Source: Hydrocarboniphaga sp965279055 (GTDB lineage Bacteria > Pseudomonadota > Gammaproteobacteria > Nevskiales > Nevskiaceae). Taken from it: 64,000 bases of DNA. Positions 35,761-43,558 of the stretch are shown in pieces (the first letter of the stretch is position 1; every line of letters begins with the position of its first letter). The position numbers and the translations under genes were made by a program. The notes beneath the pieces are model-generated. The model worked only from the letters and a program-made list of their open reading frames with translations, made no database searches and had not been told where the DNA came from. The stretch covers positions 3,038,001 through 3,102,000 of the forward strand of contig NZ_OZ257125.1 of the NCBI RefSeq assembly GCF_965279055.1. The letters are read 5' to 3'.

Positions 35761-36528
35761 CTAAGCCAGCAGCCCGCGAACCAGATCCAGATCCGAAGGC
35801 TTGTCGACGTCCACCGCGGCGAGGCCGAACGGCATTTCGACGACCGCGAGGCGCGCACCCGACAGCCTGCCCAGGCGCTGCAGCGCCGCCTTCAGCGACA
35901 GTTGCCCGACCAGATAGCGCAGCGCCACGCTCCAACCCAGACGCGTGACCATTTTCAGCGGCTGCTTGCGCTCCGCTTCGAATGCGCGCCAGGTGCGCGC
36001 GATGCCGATCGCGGCCGGCGTGGCGAAGAAAAACAGATTGCAGCCCGAGTAACGCGCCCCGCGAAAGCGCAGCCAGGTGCGACGCGTCGCCGGCAAAGCT
36101 TTCAGCACCGCTTCGCTGCGCGCCAGCGCGGCGCAGGCGTCGACATCGCGCGGGCAATGATCGAGGAAATAGCGCAGCCATTCGCTCCGCAGCAGCGCGT
36201 GATCGGCCGTGGTGACCAGCAGCGGCGTGCCGAGTTGCTGCAGCCCGGCGGCGACGCTGCTGCTCGGGCTGTCGGCGGCGGCGATGATCTGCAGCTCGCA
36301 CTTGCCCGCCGCCGCCCTCAGCGACGCTGACTCACGCAACTGCTCGGGAATCTCGATCATCACGACGATGCGCGAGACTTCCTCGACCGCGGCCAGCGCG
36401 GCGACCACACGCTCGATCATCGGCGTGCCGGCGACGTCGATCAGCGCCTTGTGGCTGACGCCGGCGTAGACCGCCAGCGGATCGCCCGGCCCGCGCGAGC
36501 CGGCCAGCACCAGGGCGGTCAGGCTCAA
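35761..36528 (-). CDS. MobA-like NTP transferase domain protein
   Basis: A 255-residue protein with a nucleotidyltransferase N-terminus: LTALVLAGSRGPGDPLA followed by HKALIDVAGTPMIERV, as in MobA/IspD-type enzymes, then a TTADHALL strand with the metal Asp. The start is a TTG at 36528 that overlaps the stop of the upstream GNAT gene (TTGA), so translation is coupled; no ATG occurs in the conserved N-terminus. The C-terminal third is helical and lacks a known motif. Coupling to a ceramide-synthase-like gene suggests a lipid-headgroup role, perhaps CDP- or NDP-activation. Confidence 0.75.
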   Translation of the reverse strand: MSLTALVLAGSRGPGDPLAVYAGVSHKALIDVAGTPMIERVVAALAAVEEVSRIVVMIEIPEQLRESASLRAAAGKCELQIIAAADSPSSSVAAGLQQLGTPLLVTTADHALLRSEWLRYFLDHCPRDVDACAALARSEAVLKALPATRRTWLRFRGARYSGCNLFFFATPAAIGIARTWRAFEAERKQPLKMVTRLGWSVALRYLVGQLSLKAALQRLGRLSGARLAVVEMPFGLAAVDVDKPSDLDLVRGLLA

Positions 36529-37667
36529 AGCGCCTTCTCGTAGACGCGGTAGGTTTTGTAGATCTTGGCGCCGACGGTTTCGATCATGCCGCGCATCGGC
36601 TTGTTGTCCTCCAGAATCCACGACAGCTCGATCTGCCTGAAGCCGCGCTCCAGCGCGCGCTTGCGCATCGTCTCCACCAGCAGAAACGGAATCACGCTCG
36701 CGCCCAGGCTTTGCGCGCTGCTGCGGCGTACGCCCATCAGCGGCACGCGGCCGCCTTTCACGCCCGAGACTTTCAGCCGCCACAGCAGCTTGGCCCAGCC
36801 CAAGGGCAGCAGCTTGCCGTTCAGATCGTGGATCGCCTCGTTGAGGTTGGGCAAGGTCACGCCGAAGCCGACCGGCTTGCCGTCCCATTCGGCGATCGGC
36901 ACCAGCTGAGGATCGAGCAGCGGTTTCAGCGCCTTGGCCAGATGATCGACTTCCGCCGGCGTATACGGCACGAAGCCCCAGTTGCCGGCCCAGGCGTCGT
37001 TGTAGATATCGGTGATGGTGTTGATGTCGCGCTTGTAGTTTTTCATGTCCAGCGGCCGCACCGTGTAGCGTCCCTGTTGACGGTTGATCATGCGCATCAG
37101 CAGCTTCGGCGGCGGCTGGGTGATGTCGTAGATGTACGCGTACAGGTCGCGCACCTTGCGATAGCCCTGGGCCTCGATACGGCCACCGGCATAGCGCGGA
37201 TCGTGGCCCATCAGCAGCATCGGCGGCACGTCGAAGCCGTCGACCAGCAGGCCGGTTTCCTCGTTGACCGACAGATTGAACGGGCCGATGATTTTTTTGC
37301 AGCCGCGCTCGCGCAGCCAGGCTTCGGCGGTGGCGAACAGCGAGGCAAATACCACCGCGTCGTCTTCGCCGACGATCAGGCCGAAATGCCCGGCCTGCTC
37401 GTCGCGATACGAAGGCGCGAGATCGTCGATCTGCGCGCTGATCCGGCCGATATCGCGGCCATTGCGCGTCGCGATCCAGAACTGCGTCCGGGCATGCGCG
37501 AAGTACGGATTGTGCTTGGGCGAAAACGCCTCGGCGCGCTCGAGCTCCAGCTGCGGGACGAACATCGGATCATTCGCCTGCACTTTCGCCGGCACGCGGA
37601 TGAAACGCTTCATCTGCGCCGGCGTCTGTACCGCTTCGATTTGCAGCATGCTGCTGTTGTTGCTCAT
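36525..37667 (-). CDS. GNAT-fold acyltransferase, bacterial ceramide synthase (bCerS)-like
   Basis: A 380-residue protein with two GNAT-type halves. Motifs include FIRVPAKVQANDPMFVPQLE at the start, NPYFAHARTQFWIATRNGRD followed by IGRISAQID, and KKIIGPFNLSVNEETGLLVD. It belongs to the large YghO-type GNAT group rather than short acetyltransferases. In Caulobacter the bacterial ceramide synthase is a GNAT-fold protein encoded near serine palmitoyltransferase, and this protein has the right size and context; its assignment is by resemblance and synteny, not a proven motif. The start has AAGGA upstream. It is the first gene of a two-gene operon with the MobA-like transferase. Confidence 0.7.
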   Translation of the reverse strand: MSNNSSMLQIEAVQTPAQMKRFIRVPAKVQANDPMFVPQLELERAEAFSPKHNPYFAHARTQFWIATRNGRDIGRISAQIDDLAPSYRDEQAGHFGLIVGEDDAVVFASLFATAEAWLRERGCKKIIGPFNLSVNEETGLLVDGFDVPPMLLMGHDPRYAGGRIEAQGYRKVRDLYAYIYDITQPPPKLLMRMINRQQGRYTVRPLDMKNYKRDINTITDIYNDAWAGNWGFVPYTPAEVDHLAKALKPLLDPQLVPIAEWDGKPVGFGVTLPNLNEAIHDLNGKLLPLGWAKLLWRLKVSGVKGGRVPLMGVRRSSAQSLGASVIPFLLVETMRKRALERGFRQIELSWILEDNKPMRGMIETVGAKIYKTYRVYEKAL

Positions 37668-37690
37668 TGAGTTCCTTGTGAAATCGTCGC

Positions 37691-37814
37691 TATGCCCTCT
37701 CCCTCCGGGAGAGGGTGGCGCGCAGCGCCGGGTGAGGGCCTCACCGGCGCGGGCGAGCTTAGCCGAGCCTGCAAGTCCCTCACCCCTGCCCCTCTACCGG
37801 TGGGAGAGGGGTTC
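37691..37814. repeat. Palindromic repeat pair, CTCTCCC family
   Basis: CCCTCTCCCTCCGGGAGAGG at the left and CCCCTCTACCGGTGGGAGAG at the right are two hairpins with GCGCAGCGCC and GGTGAGGGCC between. This is the same layout as 5337-5441. It lies between lptG and the GNAT gene, both minus strand, and may separate them transcriptionally. Confidence 0.75.
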
Positions 37815-37820
37815 ATGTTT

Positions 37821-38918
37821 TCAGCCGCGATCGTAATGCCGCAGCCACATCAGCCCCAGCGCCGCGAAAACCAGCAGCGGCAAAGTCGCGGCGGCCAGCG
37901 GCGGCACGCGGCCACCCTGCCCCAGCGAGGCCATCAGTCCCGAGCTCAACACCAGGCCGAGGCCTGCGCCGAGCGCGATCAGCAACGAGCCGCCGCCTTC
38001 GCCGCCGCGCTGCACCGCCTGCGTCGATGGCAGCGCCAGCAGCAGCATCAGCATCAGCACGAAAGGCGCGGCGTAGCTGTGATACAGCGCGGTGCGGTAG
38101 TAGCTCAGCGGCCGATCGCCGACGCGCGCGCCGGTCAGCACGTCGCTCAAGGTCGCGCTCGACATCGGCAGGCTCGGCGTGTCGAGGCGCTTCAGATCTT
38201 CGGGCCGCAGATTGGAGCGCCACAGCGCGGTGGGCTGCTGGTCGCGCTGCACGCCGCCGTCGGCGAGGTTCATCGAACTCATCTGGGTCAAGGTCCAGTG
38301 CTCGTCGACCCAGTCGAGCCGGCTGGCGCGCAGGCGGCCGATGAAACCGCCGTCGGCATCGCGACGGTAGATCGTCACGCCTTGCAGATGCCGGCCGTCC
38401 TTGCTCGCCTGCTGCACCGACACCAGGCCGTCGTCGGTGCGGAACCACGACAGCTGCGTGTCCGCGTCTCCGTCGTTGTTATGGTTCTTGTCGTCCGGCG
38501 GCTCGGTCGCCTGCCACCAGTCCGACAGATGCGCCTCGGCCACCGGCACGATGCGATCGGCGACAACGAACTGCGCCGCCGCCAGCAGCAGCGCCACCGG
38601 CAGCATCGCCAGCAGCATCGAGCGTAGCCGTATGCCGGCGGCGCGGATCGCGATCAGCTCGTGATTGCGCGCCAGCGTATAGAACGTGAACAGGCTGCCG
38701 ATCAGCATGGCCAACGGCATCGCCAGTACCAGTTCGGAAGCGGTGCGCAGGCCGGCGTAGTGCAGCACGCCGGCAAAGCCGAGATGGCGCTTGAGGATGT
38801 CGGTGGTGACGTCGAGCATTTCCAGCAGCTGCAGCAGCGCGGTCAGCGCCAGCAGCACGCCGAGCGTCTGCGTCAGCAGCAGCTTGCGCAGATAGCTCGC
38901 GAGCGGCCCGCCGATCAC
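37821..38918 (-). CDS. lptG: LPS export permease LptG
   Basis: LptG and LptF form the inner-membrane half of the LptB2FG transporter that drives LPS to the outer membrane. The 365-residue protein has the YjgP/YjgQ plan: an N-terminal membrane segment (YLRKLLLTQTLGVLLAL), a cluster MPLAMLIGSLFTFYTLARNH with the coupling helix ELIAIRAAGI, a periplasmic beta-jellyroll (about 105-265), and three C-terminal membrane segments. The start is a GTG at 38918 overlapping the lptF stop. It is nearest the ceramide-synthase-like gene rather than the pepA/holC neighbours often seen. Confidence 0.92.
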   Translation of the reverse strand: MIGGPLASYLRKLLLTQTLGVLLALTALLQLLEMLDVTTDILKRHLGFAGVLHYAGLRTASELVLAMPLAMLIGSLFTFYTLARNHELIAIRAAGIRLRSMLLAMLPVALLLAAAQFVVADRIVPVAEAHLSDWWQATEPPDDKNHNNDGDADTQLSWFRTDDGLVSVQQASKDGRHLQGVTIYRRDADGGFIGRLRASRLDWVDEHWTLTQMSSMNLADGGVQRDQQPTALWRSNLRPEDLKRLDTPSLPMSSATLSDVLTGARVGDRPLSYYRTALYHSYAAPFVLMLMLLLALPSTQAVQRGGEGGGSLLIALGAGLGLVLSSGLMASLGQGGRVPPLAAATLPLLVFAALGLMWLRHYDRG

Positions 38919-40114
38919 GATGCGGCTCCGTTGTTCGCTGCCGGTTTTTTCTTCTTGCGCAGATTGATGCCGCCGATCAGGTTCTCGACTGCGGCGACCG
39001 CGCGCGTCACCGGGTTTTCGCCGGGACTGTTGAGGCTGCCGCGGAACAGCCAGATGCTGATCACGCTGAACAGCACGAACGGTGTCCACACCGCCGGAAT
39101 CACCGGAAACCGCCCGGTTTCCGCGAGGCTTTCGCCGAGCTGCACGCCGTGATGCAGGAACAGCAGCATCAGGCAGGCGATGACCACGCCGGGCGCGCGG
39201 CGGCCGCGCTTGGCGGCCATGCCCAGCGGGAACGCGAGCAGCGGCAGCAGCGGCAGACTGAAACTGCGCACCAGCCGGCCGTGAAATTCGCCGGCGAGTT
39301 CGGAGTAGGGCTGCGGCGGCGCGACCGCGTGCATAGCCGCCCACAACTCGGTCGAGGTCAGCTCGCGCTCGCTGTCGCCGCGCGCGCGAAACGGCGGCGT
39401 GACTACCGAGAAATCCTCGCTGGCGTAGCCGCTGGTGAAATGGATGTCCTCGATCTGCCCGTCATCGGATTCGCGGACGATGCGGCCGGCGCCGAGCTGC
39501 AGCACCAGCTGCTTGCCATCGGCGGTCGGAATCAGGTGGCCGGTGTCCGAAGTGGTGACTTCGTCGATGCCGTTGGCCTTGCGGCGGATGAACACGTCGG
39601 TCAGCACGCGTCCGCTGCCGTCGACCTTGTCCGAGGTCAGCACGAAACCGCGGCCGGCGTCGGCGAACACGTTCTCCTGCACACGCGCATTCCAGCCGGA
39701 ATGCAGCGCCTCGTACATGACTTCGCGATAGCGGTAGCGGCTGCCCGGCTGCAGAAAACCGTAGAGATAAAGGCCGAACACGGTCAGCACCAGCGCCAGC
39801 AGCAGGAAGGGTTTGGTCAGCTCGGCGATCGAGCGGCCGGCGGCGAGCATGGCGTCGAGTTCGTTGTCTTCGCCCAGGCGCGCGACGACCATGAAGATGC
39901 TGGCGAAGAACGCCGCCGGCAGCGCCAGGCCGAGGTAATACGGGATCAGGTTGATCACCATCAGCAGCACGTATTCCAGCGCCGAACCGCCGGTGGCAAC
40001 CAGGTCGAACAGCCTCAGCAGCCGCTCCAGCACCAGCGCCAGCAGCACCACGCCCAAGGACAGGGTCAGCGGCGGCCACAGCAGCCGCAGCAGATAGCGC
40101 TCGACTCTTCCCAT
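38915..40114 (-). CDS. lptF: LPS export permease LptF
   Basis: A 399-residue YjgP/YjgQ-family permease. It starts MGRVERYLLRLLWPPL, has membrane segments flanking the coupling region FMVVARLGEDNELDAMLAAG, a large periplasmic domain (about 125-265), and C-terminal segments including LPLLPLLAFPLGMAA. The C-terminal 40 residues form a cytoplasmic extension ending in a Lys run (RKKKKPAANN). It is translated first in the lptF-lptG pair, with a GTGA overlap. LptB, LptC and LptA are not in the window. Confidence 0.92.
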   Translation of the reverse strand: MGRVERYLLRLLWPPLTLSLGVVLLALVLERLLRLFDLVATGGSALEYVLLMVINLIPYYLGLALPAAFFASIFMVVARLGEDNELDAMLAAGRSIAELTKPFLLLALVLTVFGLYLYGFLQPGSRYRYREVMYEALHSGWNARVQENVFADAGRGFVLTSDKVDGSGRVLTDVFIRRKANGIDEVTTSDTGHLIPTADGKQLVLQLGAGRIVRESDDGQIEDIHFTSGYASEDFSVVTPPFRARGDSERELTSTELWAAMHAVAPPQPYSELAGEFHGRLVRSFSLPLLPLLAFPLGMAAKRGRRAPGVVIACLMLLFLHHGVQLGESLAETGRFPVIPAVWTPFVLFSVISIWLFRGSLNSPGENPVTRAVAAVENLIGGINLRKKKKPAANNGAAS

Positions 40115-40130
40115 GCCGGCGCGGATCGCG

Positions 40131-40565
40131 CTAGATCTGCCACAGCGCGCGCAGCCGCGCGAGCATCGCGTCGCGCAGCGATTCGCCGAGCACGACGAAC
40201 GAGTCCAGCTCCGGTGGCCCGGGCCAGCCGGCGTCGGCGAACACGTGGTCCTCGAAGTCGCGCGGCTCGGCGTAACGCGGCAGCACGTGAAAGTGCACGT
40301 CCGGGTCGACCATCATCAGCATCACGTGATTGATGCGCTCGTAGTGCGCGAACGCGCGCAGCATGCGCTCGGCCGCGGCAATCACCGGCTGCAGGGTGAC
40401 GAAGGCGCCGACGTCGAGCTCACCGAAGGCGCGCTCGTCGCCACGATTGACGATGGTCAGCGCGCCCAGGGTCGGCTGTTTCGGCCGCAGCAACACCAGC
40501 CAGGGCCCGTGCTCGGCGATCAAGGTGTCGGGGTAACCAAACTTGAGTGCCGTGGCGTTGGGCAT
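40131..40565 (-). CDS. HIT-family (histidine triad-like) nucleotide hydrolase
   Basis: A 144-residue protein with the HIT pattern: an N-terminal strand WLVLLRPKQPTLGALTIV, the helix and the signature DVHFHVLPRY near residues 90-99. In canonical HIT proteins the triad is His-x-His-x-His-x-x; here the first His position is Asp, while the second and third are kept, so activity may remain because the catalytic His is the middle one. Such enzymes remove AMP/NMP groups from phosphoramidates or dinucleotides. It is 16 bases before lptF and could be in the same operon. Confidence 0.8.
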   Translation of the reverse strand: MPNATALKFGYPDTLIAEHGPWLVLLRPKQPTLGALTIVNRGDERAFGELDVGAFVTLQPVIAAAERMLRAFAHYERINHVMLMMVDPDVHFHVLPRYAEPRDFEDHVFADAGWPGPPELDSFVVLGESLRDAMLARLRALWQI

Positions 40566-40657
40566 GGGAGGAGAAGTCGAAGACGAGGAAGCGCTAGCTT
40601 AAGCTGCAGTTTGCTGAAACGGCGACAGCCAGCAGTTTGGTCGTGAATCAGACATTT

Positions 40658-41119
40658 TCACGGCAACTCGATACGATTTGACTTTAGCCAGCGCACTCCA
40701 TGCTGACGCGATCCGGCAGCAAAAAACTCCGCAAGCTGGCTGAGTGCTTGCCGGTCTGAAATTGGAGAGAATTCACTAATAGACGTTGCTGAAACGAGCG
40801 TAACTTCTGGATCTTTAGCACTTGCTCTTACCAGGTAAGCCAAAGGGTCTCCGCGGAGCCACGAGGCAGCATATGGAACATAGAGTTGAGTATCTGCGGA
40901 GTATTTTTCTTGAGGATAAGGAGCAGCCCCCTTACAGGCGCTTCGCGCGCCTTGCTTGCCAAATAGGCTGCTATGTACGCTTCTGAATCTTGTCTGAGCC
41001 GGCCCATCGTGCCGGCGCCAAGTTGGAGAATGTAGCGCGGTATCGATTTGATAGAGCCCATACTCGACCAGCCCGCCTTGCCGCCAAGTCGACTCAGAGT
41101 TGTCCCAAGCGCTCATCAA
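40658..41119 (-). CDS. Hypothetical protein in a low-GC patch, possibly degenerate
   Basis: A 153-codon minus-strand frame is open from an ATG at 41119. It contains DNSESTWRQGGLVEYGL and, near the end, LAYLVRASAKDPEVTLVSAT, but no family is recognised. A second minus-strand frame (40828-41061, with GSIKSIPRYILQLGAGTMG) overlaps and also looks protein-like, so a frameshift between two parts of one old gene is possible. The base composition is clearly lower in GC than the neighbours, suggesting recent acquisition or loss of constraint. Confidence 0.3.
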   Translation of the reverse strand: MMSAWDNSESTWRQGGLVEYGLYQIDTALHSPTWRRHDGPAQTRFRSVHSSLFGKQGARSACKGAAPYPQEKYSADTQLYVPYAASWLRGDPLAYLVRASAKDPEVTLVSATSISEFSPISDRQALSQLAEFFAAGSRQHGVRWLKSNRIELP

Positions 41120-41194
41120 TGACCCTCGATACTTTGTGGTCCAGCGTAAAGCTAAACGTCAAACCGCGAACCACACCGTCTGGTTCAATGCCAA

Positions 41195-41431
41195 CTAGGC
41201 GTCGCTTTTCTTTACCCCCGGATCAAGCCCAAGCAGACGAAGTCCCCAATTAACTGCAAATCCGACGACTAACGGCCACCACTGCGCCAAAACGATCGCG
41301 AGAACTGAAAAGCCAATTGACACGATTGACGAAAGCAAGAGGCCAACGTGCTTCGTCTTTGCGTATGCCGAGAAACCGCCGATCGCGAGCAATATGGACA
41401 AAGCAGACAGGACGTAGATGACGATATTCAT
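41195..41431 (-). CDS. Small inner-membrane protein, two membrane segments
   Basis: A 78-residue protein with two hydrophobic segments (IVIYVLSALSILLAIGG and LLLSSIVSIGFSVLAIVLAQ), a short basic loop AYAKTKHVG between and a polar C-terminal tail LRLLGLDPG. The start ATG at 41431 has GAGG eight bases upstream. It lies in the lower-GC stretch between the HIT and phosphoesterase genes. The function is unknown; it may be a small membrane accessory protein. Confidence 0.6.
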   Translation of the reverse strand: MNIVIYVLSALSILLAIGGFSAYAKTKHVGLLLSSIVSIGFSVLAIVLAQWWPLVVGFAVNWGLRLLGLDPGVKKSDA

Positions 41432-41446
41432 GGCACCCACCTCAGT

Positions 41447-42364
41447 TTAACCGGCGCGCTGCACTGGCAGCTGGAATCGATAGCGGCCGGCACCGACGAA
41501 GGCCTGCGCGGCGGCGCCCCAGACGCGCACGCGCTGCTCCAGGTTCCAGCCGGCGCCGTCGTCGCGGCGACTGATGCGCAGCCACTGCCAGCGCGCACCG
41601 GCGTCACGCGCGCTAGGCACCGCGGACGCCGAAGGCAGGCCCAGCACCGGCACCACGCCGGCGGGGCCGGCCAGCGCGTCGAGGCGCGCATCGCGGGCGT
41701 GGCCGTGCAACAGCAGTTCGACACCGGCGCGGCCAATCACGGCGCGCAGCGCGTCGGCGTCACGCAGCGCCTTGCGATACGAAATGGCGCCGGCGGCGAC
41801 CGGGTGATGGATCATCAGCACCCGGCACAGCCCGCGCGCGCCCAGATCGCGCAGTTGCTGCTCGAGCCTGGCCAGCTGGGCCTCGCCGACCCGGCCGCTG
41901 GCCAGCAGCGGCAGGGTCGGCAGCGCGGAGCTGACGCCGATCAGCGCAATGTCGCCGCGCTCGCGCACATAGGGCCAGCTTTCGGAGCCGTCGTCGTTGC
42001 TCATCCACGGCTGCCACAGGCCCCAGCCGCGCGCGTGCTCCAGCGCCACCAGGGCATCGTGATTACCCGGCACCACGCTGACCTGGCTGGCCGGCGCCAG
42101 GCTCCGCAGCCAGCTCGCCGCGAGCGGGAACTCACCAGGCAGCGAGAAATTACCGATGTCGCCGGTGATCGCCCAATGGTCGGGCGCGTGCGCGCGTACG
42201 TCCGCGACCAGACGTTCCAGCAGGTCGTGCTGCTGGGATTTCCGCCGGCCGCGCGCCCAGCTCAGCGCGCTGAGCTGGCGCTTGGAGAAGCGCTGCAACA
42301 GGCTCAGCTGCGGCTGGTAGGCGAGGTGCGGATCGGAAAAGTGCGCAAGCGTAATCGCGGTCAC
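41447..42364 (-). CDS. Calcineurin-like metallophosphoesterase
   Basis: A 305-residue protein with all metallophosphoesterase motifs in order: SDPHL (D-x-H), TGDIGN (GD), PGNHD (GNHD), MIHHP and LLHGHARD (GHxH-like). The start is a GTG at 42364, because no ATG precedes the first motif. It has no signal peptide, so it is cytosolic or peripheral. Its gene is divergent from the CDP-alcohol phosphotransferase with only about 35 bases between the chosen starts. A role in removing phosphate from a lipid-headgroup intermediate is plausible but not shown. It can equally be a phosphodiesterase of the Icc type. Confidence 0.88.
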   Translation of the reverse strand: MTAITLAHFSDPHLAYQPQLSLLQRFSKRQLSALSWARGRRKSQQHDLLERLVADVRAHAPDHWAITGDIGNFSLPGEFPLAASWLRSLAPASQVSVVPGNHDALVALEHARGWGLWQPWMSNDDGSESWPYVRERGDIALIGVSSALPTLPLLASGRVGEAQLARLEQQLRDLGARGLCRVLMIHHPVAAGAISYRKALRDADALRAVIGRAGVELLLHGHARDARLDALAGPAGVVPVLGLPSASAVPSARDAGARWQWLRISRRDDGAGWNLEQRVRVWGAAAQAFVGAGRYRFQLPVQRAG

Positions 42365-42399
42365 GGATAATGTCGGGCTTTACGGCATCGATTTCGATC

Positions 42400-43554
42400 A
42401 TGACACAGCTGCCCCCGTCTTCCCGCGGACTGCACCCGGATGCGCCGCCCACCGCCCTGATCGTCGGTGACGCGCCCGTACGGCTGTGGGGCCTGAGCTC
42501 GCGCCAGCGCATCGAGAAGCAGCTCCTGCGCCTGCAGACCGCGCAGCAGTCGCCCAGCGCTACTGGCAGCGGCGCGGTGGTGGTGATGCATGCCGGCTGG
42601 GTCTACGACGAGCCGCTGGTCGCGGCGCTGATGACGGCCGCCGTCGGCACCCTGCTGGTCGACGAACTCAGCGGCAAACCCGTCGCAGCCAAGGTCGAAG
42701 CAGCGCAGGCGAGCGCGATCGCCAGCGCGCTGGAAAGCGGCAGCCCGGCGCCGGCCGACCTCGATCGCCGCACGCCGGCGACGCTCGCGAGCCACTACAA
42801 CAACAAGCTGCGCAAGCGCGAGACGCCGTACCTGCTCGCGCTGAGCGCGCAGACCTTGCCCGCGATCGAAAAGCGCATGTTCTCGGGCTCGTACAAGGGC
42901 GTCACCGACGCGATCACCAAGTACCTGTGGCCGCTGCCGGCGCGCCATGTGACCAAGTGGTGCGCGATCGCCGGCATCACGCCCAACCAGGTGACCTTCG
43001 TCAGCCTGCTGATGGTGATCGGCGCCTTCCATTCGTTCTGGACCGGGCAATACACGCTGGGCTTGATCGAAGCCTGGATCATGACCTTCCTCGACACCGT
43101 CGACGGCAAGCTGGCGCGCGTGACGATGAACTCGTCCAAGTTCGGCGACATCTTCGATCACGGCATCGACCTGATCCATCCGCCGTTCTGGTGGTGGGCC
43201 TGGATCGCCGGCCTGGGCGCCGTTGCGCTGCCGCTGCCGTACAGCGCGCTGGTGCTGGCGATCGTCGTCGGCGGCTATGTCGCGCAGCGTCTGGAGGAAG
43301 GCCTGTTCATGAAGGCCTTCGGCATCGAGATGCACATCTGGCGGCCGTTCGACAGCTTCTTCCGGCTGATCACCGCGCGGCGCAATCCGAACCTGCTGCT
43401 GCTGACGATCGCGGTGATCGCCGGCCGCCCGGACCTCGGCATGCTCGCTGTCGCGGTGTGGACCGTGCTGTGCTTCTTCGTGCACGCGCTGCAGATCGTG
43501 CAGGCCTATGCGGCGAAGCGCCGCGGCTCGATCGAGTCGTGGCTGAGCCGCTGA
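42400..43554 (+). CDS. CDP-alcohol phosphotransferase with degenerate nucleotidyltransferase N-terminus
   Basis: Residues about 180-384 form a six-segment CDP-alcohol phosphotransferase domain with the complete active-site motif D-x2-D-G-x2-A-R-x8-G-x3-D-x3-D (Asp232, Asp235, Gly236, Ala239, Arg240, Gly249, Asp253, Asp257). It should couple a CDP-alcohol to an alcohol acceptor at the inner membrane. The first 165 residues look like an eroded NTP-transferase domain (TALIVGDAPVRLWGLSSRQR) without the Gly-rich signature, reminiscent of bifunctional inositol-phosphate cytidylyltransferase/phosphotransferase proteins. I chose ATG 42400; ATG 42370 would leave five bases to the divergent gene. It is the first gene of a plus-strand run of four. 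Confidence 0.88.
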   Translation: MTQLPPSSRGLHPDAPPTALIVGDAPVRLWGLSSRQRIEKQLLRLQTAQQSPSATGSGAVVVMHAGWVYDEPLVAALMTAAVGTLLVDELSGKPVAAKVEAAQASAIASALESGSPAPADLDRRTPATLASHYNNKLRKRETPYLLALSAQTLPAIEKRMFSGSYKGVTDAITKYLWPLPARHVTKWCAIAGITPNQVTFVSLLMVIGAFHSFWTGQYTLGLIEAWIMTFLDTVDGKLARVTMNSSKFGDIFDHGIDLIHPPFWWWAWIAGLGAVALPLPYSALVLAIVVGGYVAQRLEEGLFMKAFGIEMHIWRPFDSFFRLITARRNPNLLLLTIAVIAGRPDLGMLAVAVWTVLCFFVHALQIVQAYAAKRRGSIESWLSR

Positions 43555-43558
43555 GTCC

